Positions 45,062 to 53,621 of a stretch of DNA of 64,000 nucleotides are shown here, in pieces. The stretch's first letter is position 1; every line of letters starts with the position of its first letter. The translations under genes and the position numbers were made by a program. The notes below the pieces were generated by a model. The model saw nothing but the letters and a program-made list of their open reading frames with translations, searched no databases and was not told where the DNA came from. Origin of the DNA: Pseudomonas sp. PB101 (GTDB lineage Bacteria; Pseudomonadota; Gammaproteobacteria; Pseudomonadales; Pseudomonadaceae); contig NZ_RWIR01000004.1 of the NCBI RefSeq assembly GCF_009764265.1, positions 1 through 64,000 of the forward strand, read 5' to 3'.

Positions 45062-46213
45062 TTACACCAGATAATTCTTCAGTTCGCGGGCAATCACCAT
45101 CCGCTGAATCTCGCTCGACCCTTCGTAGATCTGCGTGATCCGCGCATCCCGGTAGTATTTCTCCACCGGATAGTCTTCCAGATAGCCGTAGCCGCCATGA
45201 ATCTGAATGGCCGACGAGCAGACCTTTTCCGCCATTTCCGAAGCAAACAGCTTGGCTTGCGAGGCCTCCGACAGGCAGGGTTTGCCCGCCGTGCGCAGGC
45301 GCGCAGCGTGGAGGATCATCAAGCGTGCGGCGTTCAGTTGCATGTGCATGTCGGCCAGCAGGTTGGCGATGCTCTGGTGTTCATTGATCGTTTTGCCAAA
45401 CTGCACCCGGTCACGGGAGTAGGCCAGGGCCGCTTCGAACGCCGCGCGAGCGATGCCCAGCGCTTGGGCGGCGATGCCGATACGACCGCCTTCGAGGTTG
45501 GACAGGGCGATGGCCAGGCCCTTGCCCCGTTCGCCCAGCAGGTTGGCTTCGGGGATGGTGCAGTTGTTCAGGGTGACGGCGCAGGTGTCGGAAGCGCGGA
45601 TGCCCATTTTGTGTTCGGTGCGGTCAACGATGAAACCTTCGGTGTCGGTTGGTACCAGGAACGCCGAGAGGCCACGCTTGCCCAGGTCCGGATCGGTCAC
45701 GGCAAACACGATCGCCAGCTTGGCCCGTTTGCCGTTGCTGACGAATTGCTTGGCGCCGTTGATCACCCATTGGCCGTCGCGCAGCTCGGCGCGGGTGCGC
45801 AGGTTGTGCGCTTCGGAACCGGCCTGGGGTTCGGTCAGGCAGAAGCAGCCGATGACCTGGCCGCTGGCCAGGTCCGCCAGCCAGGTCTGTTTCTGTTCTT
45901 CGCTGCCGTAGTTGAGCACCGGCCCGCAGCCCACGGAGTTGTGGATGCTCATGAAGGCACCGGTAGCACCGTCGCCGGCGGAAATTTCTTCCACGGCCAG
46001 CGCGTAGGCGACGTAGTCGACATAGGTGCCGCCCCATTCCTCGGGCACCACCATGCCGAGCAAGCCCAGTTCACCCATCTTCGCCACCAGCGCGTCGTCG
46101 ATCCAGCCGGCCTTTTCCCAGGCCTGGGCGTGGGGCGCGATTTCGCCTCGTGCAAAATCCCGGGCCATGTCGCGGATCATGACTTGCTCTTCACTCAATT
46201 CGATATCGTGCAT
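45062..46213 (-). CDS. Acyl-CoA dehydrogenase (isobutyryl-CoA type, inferred)
   Basis: 383-residue FAD-dependent acyl-CoA dehydrogenase. It has [20 protein letters not shown], the FAD and substrate loop region, and the catalytic E364 in [12 protein letters not shown]. It lies 3 bp downstream of the 3-hydroxyisobutyryl-CoA hydrolase-like gene, so the pair is one operon. In valine degradation isobutyryl-CoA is oxidised to methacrylyl-CoA, hydrated and hydrolysed, so this is the likely isobutyryl-CoA dehydrogenase; that specificity is inference from context. Confidence 0.92.
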   Translation of the reverse strand: MHDIELSEEQVMIRDMARDFARGEIAPHAQAWEKAGWIDDALVAKMGELGLLGMVVPEEWGGTYVDYVAYALAVEEISAGDGATGAFMSIHNSVGCGPVLNYGSEEQKQTWLADLASGQVIGCFCLTEPQAGSEAHNLRTRAELRDGQWVINGAKQFVSNGKRAKLAIVFAVTDPDLGKRGLSAFLVPTDTEGFIVDRTEHKMGIRASDTCAVTLNNCTIPEANLLGERGKGLAIALSNLEGGRIGIAAQALGIARAAFEAALAYSRDRVQFGKTINEHQSIANLLADMHMQLNAARLMILHAARLRTAGKPCLSEASQAKLFASEMAEKVCSSAIQIHGGYGYLEDYPVEKYYRDARITQIYEGSSEIQRMVIARELKNYLV

Positions 46214-46216
46214 GGC

Positions 46217-47323
46217 TCAGCTCTCGCTCCGGTCAAACCCGCTGAAGAAACTCGCCACGTGTCCGGCGTCCAGCGCCTCGAGGGTGGGCGGGTTCCAGCG
46301 TGGTGCCTTGTCTTTGTCGATCAGCAAGGCGCGCACGCCTTCGATCAGGTCGCCGCGCTCGAACCACTGGCGGTCCAGGTGCAGCTCAAGGGCAAAACAT
46401 TGCTCCAGTGGCAGCTCGCGTCCGCGACGGAGCATTTCCAGGGTCACGGCCATGGCCAGCGGCGAGCGGGTTTCCAGCAGGTCGGCGGTGGTGACGGCCC
46501 ACGCATGGCTGTCGGCGACCGTTACCTGGCGCAGTTGCTCCACAATACTCGGCACGTCGGGCTGGGCGAAGAAGTGGTCGATGGCCGGGCGCAAAGTCGC
46601 CAGTGGCGCATCGGGCAATTGCTGCACGGCGAATTTCGCCAACAGACCCTGCAGGTCCTTGAGCGGCGTGTCGTGCCATTCGAGCCGGTCGAGATGCTCG
46701 TCCAGCGTGGTCAGTCGGGCACTTTCCAGGTACCAGTCCGCCAGCCCGCAATACAACGCATCGGCAGCGCGGATCTGAACGCCGCTGACGCCCAGGTAAA
46801 TCCCCAGTTCCCCGGGAATGCGCGGCAGGAAGTAACTGCCGCCGACGTCCGGGAAGTAGCCGATGCCGACTTCCGGCATGGCCAGGCGGCTTTTTTCGGT
46901 GACCACGCGCAAGTCGGCGCCTTGCACCAGGCCCATGCCGCCGCCGAGGACAAAACCGTCCATCAGCGCCAGCACCGGTTTGCGGTACTGATGGATGGCG
47001 AGGTCGAGGGCGTATTCCTCGACGAAGAAATCTTCGTGCAGGGTGTCGCCGCTCTTGAAGCTGTCATGCAGGGAACGAATGTCGCCGCCGGCGCAGAAGG
47101 CTTTTTCGCCGGCACCGCGCAAGACCACGGCATGGATGTGCGGATCCTGGGCCCAGGCGTCGAGTTGGCGGTGCAGGTTGCGCACCATGTCCAGGGTCAG
47201 GGCATTGAGGCCGGCGGGGCGGTTGAGGGTTAGGTGACCAATGTGGTTGCGAACCTCGGCCAGCACTTCGTTTTGCATGGCATCCAGGGACAGCGCCCCC
47301 TTCGATGAAACCTGAGCAGTCAT
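46217..47323 (-). CDS. 3-hydroxyisobutyryl-CoA hydrolase-like enzyme
   Basis: 368-residue crotonase-fold protein, longer than enoyl-CoA hydratases and of HIBCH length. The segment MPEVGIGYFPDVGGSYFLPR with the GYFPDVGGS motif is the HIBCH signature, and GEKAFCAGGDIRSLHD is also typical. It hydrolyses 3-hydroxyisobutyryl-CoA in valine breakdown. GGGAG precedes the ATG at 47323. It is followed by the acyl-CoA dehydrogenase gene. Confidence 0.92.
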   Translation of the reverse strand: MTAQVSSKGALSLDAMQNEVLAEVRNHIGHLTLNRPAGLNALTLDMVRNLHRQLDAWAQDPHIHAVVLRGAGEKAFCAGGDIRSLHDSFKSGDTLHEDFFVEEYALDLAIHQYRKPVLALMDGFVLGGGMGLVQGADLRVVTEKSRLAMPEVGIGYFPDVGGSYFLPRIPGELGIYLGVSGVQIRAADALYCGLADWYLESARLTTLDEHLDRLEWHDTPLKDLQGLLAKFAVQQLPDAPLATLRPAIDHFFAQPDVPSIVEQLRQVTVADSHAWAVTTADLLETRSPLAMAVTLEMLRRGRELPLEQCFALELHLDRQWFERGDLIEGVRALLIDKDKAPRWNPPTLEALDAGHVASFFSGFDRSES

Positions 47324-47487
47324 CTCTAACTCCCTGCTTTTATTGTTCTTTATCAAGATGCTCGCGCGCGAGCGATGGCGGATCGTATCAGTGCAAATTT
47401 GCCTTGTACAACCGGGATAAGTGCAGGTTATCTGTGCGTTTTTGCATGTCTGTGTCCGATATCGTTACAGCTTAGACCATGGTGGAT

Positions 47488-48381
47488 TCAGGCAAACGCC
47501 GCGAGCAAATCCTCTTCGAAGGCCTTCTGCGCCTCGCCGGCCACCTGCGCCCGGTGCCGGGCCAGATGAAACGCGACATCGAAACTCATGTCGCTGCGAC
47601 GAACGGCCTTGAGCAGCCCCTTGTCTTCCCAGGCGCGGGCGAAGTGGCTGGGCAGGTAACCGACATGCTTGCCGGAAAGAATGAAGGCGAGGGTGCCTTC
47701 GACCTGTTCCGAGCGTGCCGAACACAGCTTGCCCTGAAAGGGTTCGTCGCTGCGCAGGAAGCGGTAGGGGTGATCGACCCGGTCGCTGGCCTGCAAGTCC
47801 TGATCGTCGGGGGCGGGGTTGGTGAACAGCGGATGGCCGGGAGCGCAATACAGATGCTGGGTTTCGATGAACAATTGGCGGTAGTCGAACGCACTTTGCA
47901 CCTGGGAGAAATAGCCGATGGCCAGGTCCAGCCGCTGTTGCAGCAGCAAGCGTTCCATCTCGCCGGGCATGGCGCTGATCAGTTCGATACGCACTGATTC
48001 ATCTCGCTCACGAAAGCGCCGGATGGCCCCGGCCACACGCTGCAGCACTGATTGGTCCAGCGCCTCGGACAGGCCCAGACGCACTTCGCCGATCAAGCGC
48101 CCAGCTACACCGTTGGATTGATGTCGGAAGGCTTCGATGGACTCGAACAGTCCACGGGTGGCGCTGAGCAGTTGTTCGCCTTTGGGCGTGATCCTGAATC
48201 CACCCTTGCCACGACTGCACAGCCGATAACCGAGGCGGGTCTCCAGCTTGGCCATTTGCTGGCTGATGCTCGACTGGCTCAAGCCCAGTTCACCCTGGGC
48301 GGCGCTGAAACCGCCGCACTCCACCACGCTGACAAACAGACGCAGCAATTGCAGATCCAGGTCGTGCAGTTGGCCCAGCAT
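47488..48381 (-). CDS. LysR-family transcriptional regulator, divergent from polyamine genes
   Basis: 297-residue LysR protein: helix-turn-helix LRLFVSVVECGGFSAAQGEL, GLSQSSISQQMAKLETRLGY, and a substrate-binding domain. The ATG at 48381 has GGAG 9 nt upstream. It is divergent from the polyamine-binding protein and agmatinase genes about 100 bp away, so it is the likely regulator of that pair. The effector may be agmatine or a related guanidino compound; this is inference. Confidence 0.9.
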   Translation of the reverse strand: MLGQLHDLDLQLLRLFVSVVECGGFSAAQGELGLSQSSISQQMAKLETRLGYRLCSRGKGGFRITPKGEQLLSATRGLFESIEAFRHQSNGVAGRLIGEVRLGLSEALDQSVLQRVAGAIRRFRERDESVRIELISAMPGEMERLLLQQRLDLAIGYFSQVQSAFDYRQLFIETQHLYCAPGHPLFTNPAPDDQDLQASDRVDHPYRFLRSDEPFQGKLCSARSEQVEGTLAFILSGKHVGYLPSHFARAWEDKGLLKAVRRSDMSFDVAFHLARHRAQVAGEAQKAFEEDLLAAFA

Positions 48382-48482
48382 CAAACATTACTCCGTCATA
48401 AAGTCAGGATAATTAACTTGGTATTTCACCAATGTATCCGACGACGCATCCTGCAACCACTTCTTCCGGTCAGGTGTTCGTC

Positions 48483-49574
48483 ATGGCTCCCCAGTTCAAG
48501 CTGTGTTTACCCGCGCTGTTGCTCGCCGTTGCCGTCTCGGCCCAGGCCGAGGACAAGGTGGTCAATCTGTACAGTTGGGCCGATTACGTCGCCCCGGAAA
48601 CCCTGCAACGGTTTGAGCAGGAAACCGGCATCCATGTGCGCTACGACACCTTTGATGCGCCGGAGGTACTCGAAACCAAGTTGCTCACCGGGGGCAGTGG
48701 GTACGATGTGGTTGTCCCGTCGTCCAGTGTCCTGGCTCGCGGCCTGGCGGCAGGTGCGCTCAAGGCCATTCCCCATGAAGGCCTGAAGGGCTACGCCAAT
48801 CTTGATCCCGACCTGCTGGAGAAAATGGCCGCGGTCGACCCCGGTAATCGTTATGGCGTGCCCTATACCTGGGGCACTCTGGGGCTTGGGATGAATGTCG
48901 AGGCGGTGCGTAAACGCTTGCCGAATGTACCGCTCAACAGCCTGGACCTGCTGTTCAAGCCCGAGTACGCGAGCAAGTTGAAGGACTGTGGCATCGCGGT
49001 CATTGACTCACCGCAGGAGGTGATCGGCCTGGCATTGCATTATCTGGGCAAGGATCCGTACAGCACCGACAAGCAAGATCTCGATGCGGCTCAAGCGTTA
49101 TTGCATCAATTGCAGCCTTCAGTGCTCTATGTCGCCAGTGGGCGGCAGATCAACGATCTGGCCAATGGCAGCCTCTGCCTTGCATTGACTTACAACGGTG
49201 ACGCCAGCATGGCGGCCGATCAGGCGCGCAAGGCCAACAAACCCTATGAAATCGCCTACCGGATTCCCAGGGAAGGCACCATCGTGTGGCAAGACAATCT
49301 GGCGATCCCCAAGGACGCGCCACACCCCGAGGCCGCCCGCCAATTCATAGAATTCATGCTGCGCCCCGAGTCCGTTGCGGCGCTGACCAACACGCTGTTT
49401 TTTGCCACCGCCAACCAGGCTGCCACGCCGCTGGTGGATGAAGCCGTGCGCACCGACCCGGACATTTACCCGCCCGCCGAGGTACGTGGCCGGCTGTACG
49501 CCGACCGCAGCATGAGCCTCAAGGACATGCGCCAGCGCACCCGCTTGTGGACCACTTTCCGTAGCCGCCAATAA
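48483..49574 (+). CDS. Polyamine ABC transporter periplasmic binding protein (PotF/SpuD-like)
   Basis: 363-residue periplasmic binding protein of the PotD/PotF family. The signal peptide ends at about AVSAQA, and the mature start DKVVNLYSWADYVAPE is the typical beginning of PotF/SpuD proteins; YDVVVPSSSVLARGL and NRYGVPYTWGTLGLGMN are further family segments. The ATG at 48483 fits the signal peptide; the ATG at 48432 would add a poor extension. No ABC permease or ATPase gene is adjacent, so it may use permeases encoded elsewhere. It is directly followed by speB, which suggests that the ligand is agmatine or a related amine. Confidence 0.92.
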   Translation: MAPQFKLCLPALLLAVAVSAQAEDKVVNLYSWADYVAPETLQRFEQETGIHVRYDTFDAPEVLETKLLTGGSGYDVVVPSSSVLARGLAAGALKAIPHEGLKGYANLDPDLLEKMAAVDPGNRYGVPYTWGTLGLGMNVEAVRKRLPNVPLNSLDLLFKPEYASKLKDCGIAVIDSPQEVIGLALHYLGKDPYSTDKQDLDAAQALLHQLQPSVLYVASGRQINDLANGSLCLALTYNGDASMAADQARKANKPYEIAYRIPREGTIVWQDNLAIPKDAPHPEAARQFIEFMLRPESVAALTNTLFFATANQAATPLVDEAVRTDPDIYPPAEVRGRLYADRSMSLKDMRQRTRLWTTFRSRQ

Positions 49575-49595
49575 CTAGAAATGAAGGAGTCTCAA

Positions 49596-50555
49596 ATGGA
49601 CGTCCCTGTGCAGAACGATCAAGCCCTCACCCGTGACAGCCTTTACGGCACGGCCGCCGAAAGTACCTACGGCGGCATCACCAGCTTCATGCGTCGGCGC
49701 TACAGCCGCGACTTGCGCGGGGTCGACGTGGCGGTCAGCGGTGTGCCGTTCGATACCGCAACCAGCAATCGTCCCGGTGCGCGTTTCGGGCCACGGGGCA
49801 TTCGTGCGGCGTCCACCGGCATTGCCTGGGAGCGGCATTGGCCATGGACCTTCGACCCATTCGACCATCTGGCGGTGATTGATTACGGCGATTGCGATTT
49901 TGATTTCGGCTCGCCGCAATCGACGCCCGAGATGATTGAGGCCCACGCCGAGCACATCCTCAATGCCGGTACGGCCATGCTGACCTTTGGTGGCGATCAC
50001 TTCATCACCTATCCGCTGCTCAAGGCCCATGCGCGCAAGCACGGGGCTTTGTCCCTGATCCACTTCGACGCCCACAGCGACACCTGGCCGGACGAAGAGG
50101 GCAAGCGCATCGACCACGGCACCATGTTCTGGCACGCGGCCAAGGAAGGGCTGGTCGACCCGTCGCGTTCGGTGCAGATCGGCTTGCGCACCACCAATGA
50201 CGATCACCAGGGTTTTCAAGTGCTGGATGCGCGGCAGGTGCATCGCCGTGGCTGCGAGGCGATTGTCGAGGCGATTCGCGCGCGGGTCGGCGACAACCCG
50301 GTGTACCTGACGTTCGACATCGACTGTCTCGATCCGGCGTTCGCCCCGGGTACCGGCACACCGGTCTGCGGCGGCCTGAGCACGGTGCAGGCGCTGGAGA
50401 TCCTCGGTGGCCTGCGCGGGATCAATCTGGTGGGCATGGACGTGGTGGAAGTGGCCCCGGCCTATGACAGCGCAGAGATCACCTCACTGGCAGCGGCGAC
50501 ACTGGCGATGGAAATGCTGTGTCTGTATGCGGCCAGGCACAAGGTCGATCAGTAA
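49596..50555 (+). CDS. speB: Agmatinase
   Basis: 319-residue ureohydrolase hydrolysing agmatine to putrescine and urea with a Mn2+ pair. The metal ligands lie in FGGDHF, FDAHSDTW and DIDCLDPAFAPGTGTPV, and the sequence is close to E. coli SpeB by eye. AAGGAG stands 6 nt before the ATG at 49596. It follows the polyamine-binding protein gene after 21 bp. Guanidinobutyrase (GbuA) is a related possibility and cannot be excluded by sequence alone. Its 3' end is partly repeated about 190 bp downstream. Confidence 0.9.
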   Translation: MDVPVQNDQALTRDSLYGTAAESTYGGITSFMRRRYSRDLRGVDVAVSGVPFDTATSNRPGARFGPRGIRAASTGIAWERHWPWTFDPFDHLAVIDYGDCDFDFGSPQSTPEMIEAHAEHILNAGTAMLTFGGDHFITYPLLKAHARKHGALSLIHFDAHSDTWPDEEGKRIDHGTMFWHAAKEGLVDPSRSVQIGLRTTNDDHQGFQVLDARQVHRRGCEAIVEAIRARVGDNPVYLTFDIDCLDPAFAPGTGTPVCGGLSTVQALEILGGLRGINLVGMDVVEVAPAYDSAEITSLAAATLAMEMLCLYAARHKVDQ

Positions 50556-50568
50556 TACACCCAACCCT

Positions 50569-50658
50569 GTGGGAGCGAGCTTGCTCGCGATAGTGGTCGA
50601 TCAGCCAACATGGATGTTGAATGTTCCGCCCTCATCGCGAGCAAGCTCGCTCCTACAG
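50569..50658. repeat. REP pair following speB
   Basis: Arms GAGCGAGCTTGCTCGCGA and inverted copy; spacer contains AGCCAACATGGATGTTGAATG. It begins a repeat-rich zone reaching to 50937. Confidence 0.85.
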
Positions 50659-50693
50659 TTTTGATGGGTGTCAGGTGCCAGGTCGAAGACGTG

Positions 50694-50728
50694 CTGGAGT
50701 TGGAAATGATGTGTCTGTATGCGGCCAC
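50694..50728 (+). pseudogene. Duplicated fragment of the speB 3' end
   Basis: These 35 bases match speB 3' bases 50502-50536 with only a few differences and are, like the original, followed by CCCTGTGGGAGC of a REP pair. It is a remnant of a tandem duplication and has no coding role. Confidence 0.7.
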
Positions 50729-50740
50729 AACACAAACCCT

Positions 50741-50844
50741 GTGGGAGCAAGCTTGCTAGCGATGAGGCCCTGCCAGCCAACAGAGATGTTGAATGCAAGA
50801 CTGCCATCGTCGGAACGCCCCCCGGAGCAAGCTCGCTCCCACAG
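50741..50844. repeat. Degenerate REP pair
   Basis: Arms GAGCAAGCTTGCTAGCGA and GGAGCAAGCTCGCTCC; the second arm is preceded by a disturbed stretch (GTCGGAACGCCCCC), a sign of rearrangement. The spacer AGCCAACAGAGATGTTGAATG matches the inverted spacer of the REP pair at 52475-52556. Confidence 0.75.
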
Positions 50845-50937
50845 TTTTGATTTGCGTCAGGCCACTGGAACGATTTGCAGGTCGAGAATCTGACCACCAC
50901 TAAACCGCGCAAACTAACCGGAAATGGATTCGTGCGG
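50841..50937 (-). pseudogene. Duplicated 3' end of the aldo/keto reductase gene
   Basis: This 97-base stretch aligns without gaps to 52553-52649 (the 3' end of the reductase gene and part of its REP arm) with about 8 differences. On the minus strand it encodes the C-terminal reductase residues, but a TCG to TAG change creates a stop, so it cannot be functional as reductase sequence. Confidence 0.75.
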
Positions 50938-51123
50938 CTGGCGTGGTGAAGCGGTGGAGTGGTGGGCGGCGGTGATGACGTCCAGGCTATTGCGTACATT
51001 CAGATATCTGATATTGCGAGCATCGGCGGCTGCCAGGGCGGCGGTTTTCACCATCCCTGTTCCATGAATACTCGCCAGAGCGACAACGGCCAGCAAACAT
51101 AAACTCAATACCAAACGCTTCAC
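50914..51123 (-). CDS. Small secreted ORF whose C-terminus is reductase-derived
   Basis: 69-residue ORF with GTG start and AGGGAT upstream. The N-terminus MKRLVLSLCLLAVVALASIHG is a plausible signal peptide. The last seven residues, PHESISG, come from the duplicated reductase tail (compare VPHESISG in the intact reductase), and the stop is the TAG in that tail. It is therefore a fusion in which an original C-terminus was replaced. Expression and function are unknown; its sequence matches no family I know. Confidence 0.5.
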   Translation of the reverse strand: MKRLVLSLCLLAVVALASIHGTGMVKTAALAAADARNIRYLNVRNSLDVITAAHHSTASPRQPHESISG

Positions 51124-51180
51124 TGGTTTATCCCTAGGGGCCGACGCTGCGAGTTTTGATACCCGATCGTCTTGTGGGCG

Positions 51181-51720
51181 TTAATCCGCTTTCACGTCCA
51201 GGACGCATTCCATGGCACCGCTCTGCAGCGTACGCTGTTTTCTGAGAACGACTTCAAGCGCGCGGTCAACAGGCAGTACGGGCACGCCGGAGCCCAGAAA
51301 GATCGGAATGGTGGTGATGAACAGCTGCTGCAATTCCCCTGCGTCGGCAAAACAGGCTGCCGTTTTGCCGCCACCGACCAGCCAGACATTCTTGCCCTTC
51401 GCTGCTTGCCTGGTTCTGGCCACGATGGCCCCGGCATCACCGCGTACGAAGGTGATATCCAGGTTGGCGGGGGCTGATCGATTCCGGTTGCTCATGACAA
51501 AGGCGGGTACATCCTGGTAGGGCCAGTCATCGGGAGCGTTCGACATGATCCAGTCATAGGTCTGCGATCCCATGACCACCGCTCCGACCGTCTGATAAAA
51601 ATCATCATAGGCCGTTGCGTCATCCCCCAGCGCAAAGTTCTCCAGCCAATCGAGTTTGTGTTGTTGAGTGGCAATATAACCATCCAGGGTGGCAGCTACG
51701 TAATAGATCAGCGTCGACAT
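51181..51720 (-). CDS. Dihydrofolate-reductase-like RibD C-terminal domain protein
   Basis: 179-residue cytosolic protein of the RibD_C/DHFR-like superfamily (YyaP/YwjB type). It has the start LIYYVAATLDGYIA, VVMGSQTYDWIM and NVWLVGGGKTAACFADAGEL, the glycine-rich cofactor segment. These proteins are NADPH-linked reductases of uncertain substrate. It is alone between the chimeric small ORF and an AT-rich patch. Confidence 0.87.
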   Translation of the reverse strand: MSTLIYYVAATLDGYIATQQHKLDWLENFALGDDATAYDDFYQTVGAVVMGSQTYDWIMSNAPDDWPYQDVPAFVMSNRNRSAPANLDITFVRGDAGAIVARTRQAAKGKNVWLVGGGKTAACFADAGELQQLFITTIPIFLGSGVPVLPVDRALEVVLRKQRTLQSGAMECVLDVKAD

Positions 51721-51750
51721 GTGTTTTCCTTGTAATCATGCAGGTGGGAA

Positions 51751-51921
51751 ATGACCCTTAAATACAGAGCCACTCTGGAAGTGGCGAGGCGCAATGGTGA
51801 TCATTTATTTCAGGCTGGCGAAGATTATGCCGTTTTTACTTGTCGTGCTGATGCGGGGAGGCAGCGGAGCTTTATATCTTATGCTGCTTGTGAAGTGTCC
51901 TTGATTACAAGATGCGGTTGA
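51751..51921 (+). CDS. Possible small ORF in the AT-rich patch
   Basis: 56-codon ORF beginning MTLKYRATLEVARRNGDHLF, with GGTGGGAA just before the ATG, though very close. No family is recognised. The sequence has unusual codon use (AGA, ATA, TTA) compared with surrounding genes. It may be a fragment of a foreign gene. Confidence 0.3.
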   Translation: MTLKYRATLEVARRNGDHLFQAGEDYAVFTCRADAGRQRSFISYAACEVSLITRCG

Positions 51922-51970
51922 ATTTTTAACTTTGAATTTTAGGCGCCGCGCGTCTGTTGCAGTTGGATTT

Positions 51971-52240
51971 ATGATTGACTATTTAGATTGCAAATCAAAT
52001 GATAAGAAAGTAACTAAATATTGCGAAGGCCCCGCAATCTGGGGTGGAAAGCCTATTTTTATGAATGATCTGTAGGAATGTTCTGAAGAAGTCCAGCATT
52101 CAAAAAATAAGTTCTGGAAATACGGGGGGGCTCCAAGCAGGCATTGTGCAAAAGAGTGGGTTTATTCAGAGTTTCCTTGGATCGCGCCAGACTATATAAA
52201 AGTAGCTAATATGGGGTTTGTTTTTGAGTTGGGAGGCTAG
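51971..52240 (+). pseudogene. AT-rich foreign ORF interrupted by an amber codon
   Basis: The frame from ATG 51971 gives 34 codons (start MIDYLDCKSNDKKVTKYCEG), then TAG at 52073-52075, and continues in the same frame for 54 codons (start ECSEEVQHSKNKFWKYGGAP, end MGFVFELGG) to TAG at 52238-52240. The reading is protein-like on both sides, rich in Trp, Cys, Lys and Tyr, unlike neighbouring genes. It resembles in size and composition the small immunity-type or effector-type genes found in toxin islands, but I recognise no family. Bases 52241-52474 hold nothing convincing. Confidence 0.45.
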
Positions 52241-52474
52241 TCAGGGGGCGGATGTTGTTTGTCTGATGGTGGCTGCTTATTTTATTTTTTATTGTATGGG
52301 ATGGGTTTCGCTACTAAGGCCCGTAATGGATTATTAATGATACATGTACGATAAATAATGTCTGGCATTTTTTTCTGACGGAAAAGGGAATCGAAATCCA
52401 GGTTTTGTGCATGCATCCAGTAGAGAAGTACGGTACCAAACTGAGCCAGGCCCATGATTAATGCTGCGAATATT

Positions 52475-52556
52475 GAGCCTGCTCGCGATGACGGTCTTGC
52501 ATTCAACATCTCTGTTGGCTGACAGGTCCTCATCGCGAGCAAGCTCGCTCCTACAG
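52475..52556. repeat. REP pair beside the aldo/keto reductase 3' end
   Basis: Left arm GAGCCTGCTCGCGATG, right arm CATCGCGAGCAAGCTCGCTCC, spacer containing CATTCAACATCTCTGTTGGCT. The spacer is inverted relative to the copy at 50741-50844 although the right-hand flank is the same. Confidence 0.8.
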
Positions 52557-52568
52557 GTTTGATTTGCG

Positions 52569-53621
52569 TCAGGCCACTGGGACGATCGGCAGGTCGAGGA
52601 TCTGACCACCACTGAACCGCGCGAACGAACCGGAAATGGATTCGTGCGGCACCCCTTTGGCCACTTCACTGACGCCATCCAGTCGGGCCAATTGCTCAGC
52701 GCTCAACTGCACATTCAGCGCGCCCAATGTGGCGTCCAGCTGTTCACGGGTACGGGAACCGAGGATTGGAATCAGCGCGGTGGTCGAGCGTTTGGCCTTT
52801 TCCCGCAGCCAGGCAATGGCCACGTGGGTCGGGCTGGCGTCCAGCTCTGTGGCGACGTCGATCAAGGTGTCGAGCAGAGCGGTTTCGCGGGCGCTTTTTT
52901 CAGCATGAATCAACATGCCGAGCTTGTTCGCGCGGTTGTCCCCTTCGGTGTTGCGGTATTTGCCGGTCAGGAAACCGCCACCCAATGGTGACCACAAGGT
53001 CGCGGCCAGGCCCAGGGCTTCGGCCATCGGCAGTTGTTCACGTTCGGCGCTGCGTTCGGCGAGGCTATACTCGACCTGGATCGCGGCAATCAGCGCAAAA
53101 CCCCGGATCTCGGCCAGAAGGTCGGCGCGGGCGATGCGCCATGCGGGGAAGTTCGACAGCCCGGCGTAGTGGATCTTGCCGGCACTGACCAGATCGTCGA
53201 AGCCGCGCAGGATCTCTTCCATGGGGGTGACGCCATCGCTCATGTGGGCCCAGAACAGGTCGATGTGATCAGTCTTCAGCCGTTTGAGACTTTCTTCGAC
53301 GGCGCGCACCATGTTCTTGCGACTGTTGCCGGTGTGGGAAATGCCATCCGCCGGTGTAGTCCCCAAGGTGTATTTGGTGGCGATGACCAGGCTGTCGCGT
53401 TCCACATTGATGAATTCACTGAGCATGGCCTCGGACTGCCCGCCCTGATAGCCATTGGCGGTATCGATGAAGTTTCCACCGGCTTCCCGATAGCCATCAA
53501 AAATGCGTCTGGCTTCGTCACGCTCGGCACCATGGCCCCAACCGGTACCGAAATTACCGGCGCCCAGGGCCAGTTCGGAAACACGCAAACCGGTTTTACG
53601 ACCGAAAACTTTGTAATGCAT
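52569..53621 (-). CDS. Aldo/keto reductase
   Basis: 350-residue NADPH-dependent oxidoreductase of the AKR superfamily (YajO/YghZ-like). The catalytic residues are recognisable: D and Y in FIDTANGYQGGQSE, K in VIATKYTLG and H in DLFWAHMSDG. The C-terminal cofactor segment ALIPILGSRTREQLDATLGA is intact. The ATG at 53621 has GGAG 7 nt upstream. It is divergent from zapE. A damaged copy of its 3' end lies at 50841-50937. Confidence 0.92.
   Translation of the reverse strand: MHYKVFGRKTGLRVSELALGAGNFGTGWGHGAERDEARRIFDGYREAGGNFIDTANGYQGGQSEAMLSEFINVERDSLVIATKYTLGTTPADGISHTGNSRKNMVRAVEESLKRLKTDHIDLFWAHMSDGVTPMEEILRGFDDLVSAGKIHYAGLSNFPAWRIARADLLAEIRGFALIAAIQVEYSLAERSAEREQLPMAEALGLAATLWSPLGGGFLTGKYRNTEGDNRANKLGMLIHAEKSARETALLDTLIDVATELDASPTHVAIAWLREKAKRSTTALIPILGSRTREQLDATLGALNVQLSAEQLARLDGVSEVAKGVPHESISGSFARFSGGQILDLPIVPVA

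Noticed and set aside
52282..52542. 86-codon minus-strand ORF with a hydrophobic helix, reading from the REP pair into the AT-rich patch
   Set aside because: Its N-terminal third is REP sequence and no ribosome site or conserved motif supports it; at best a relic.
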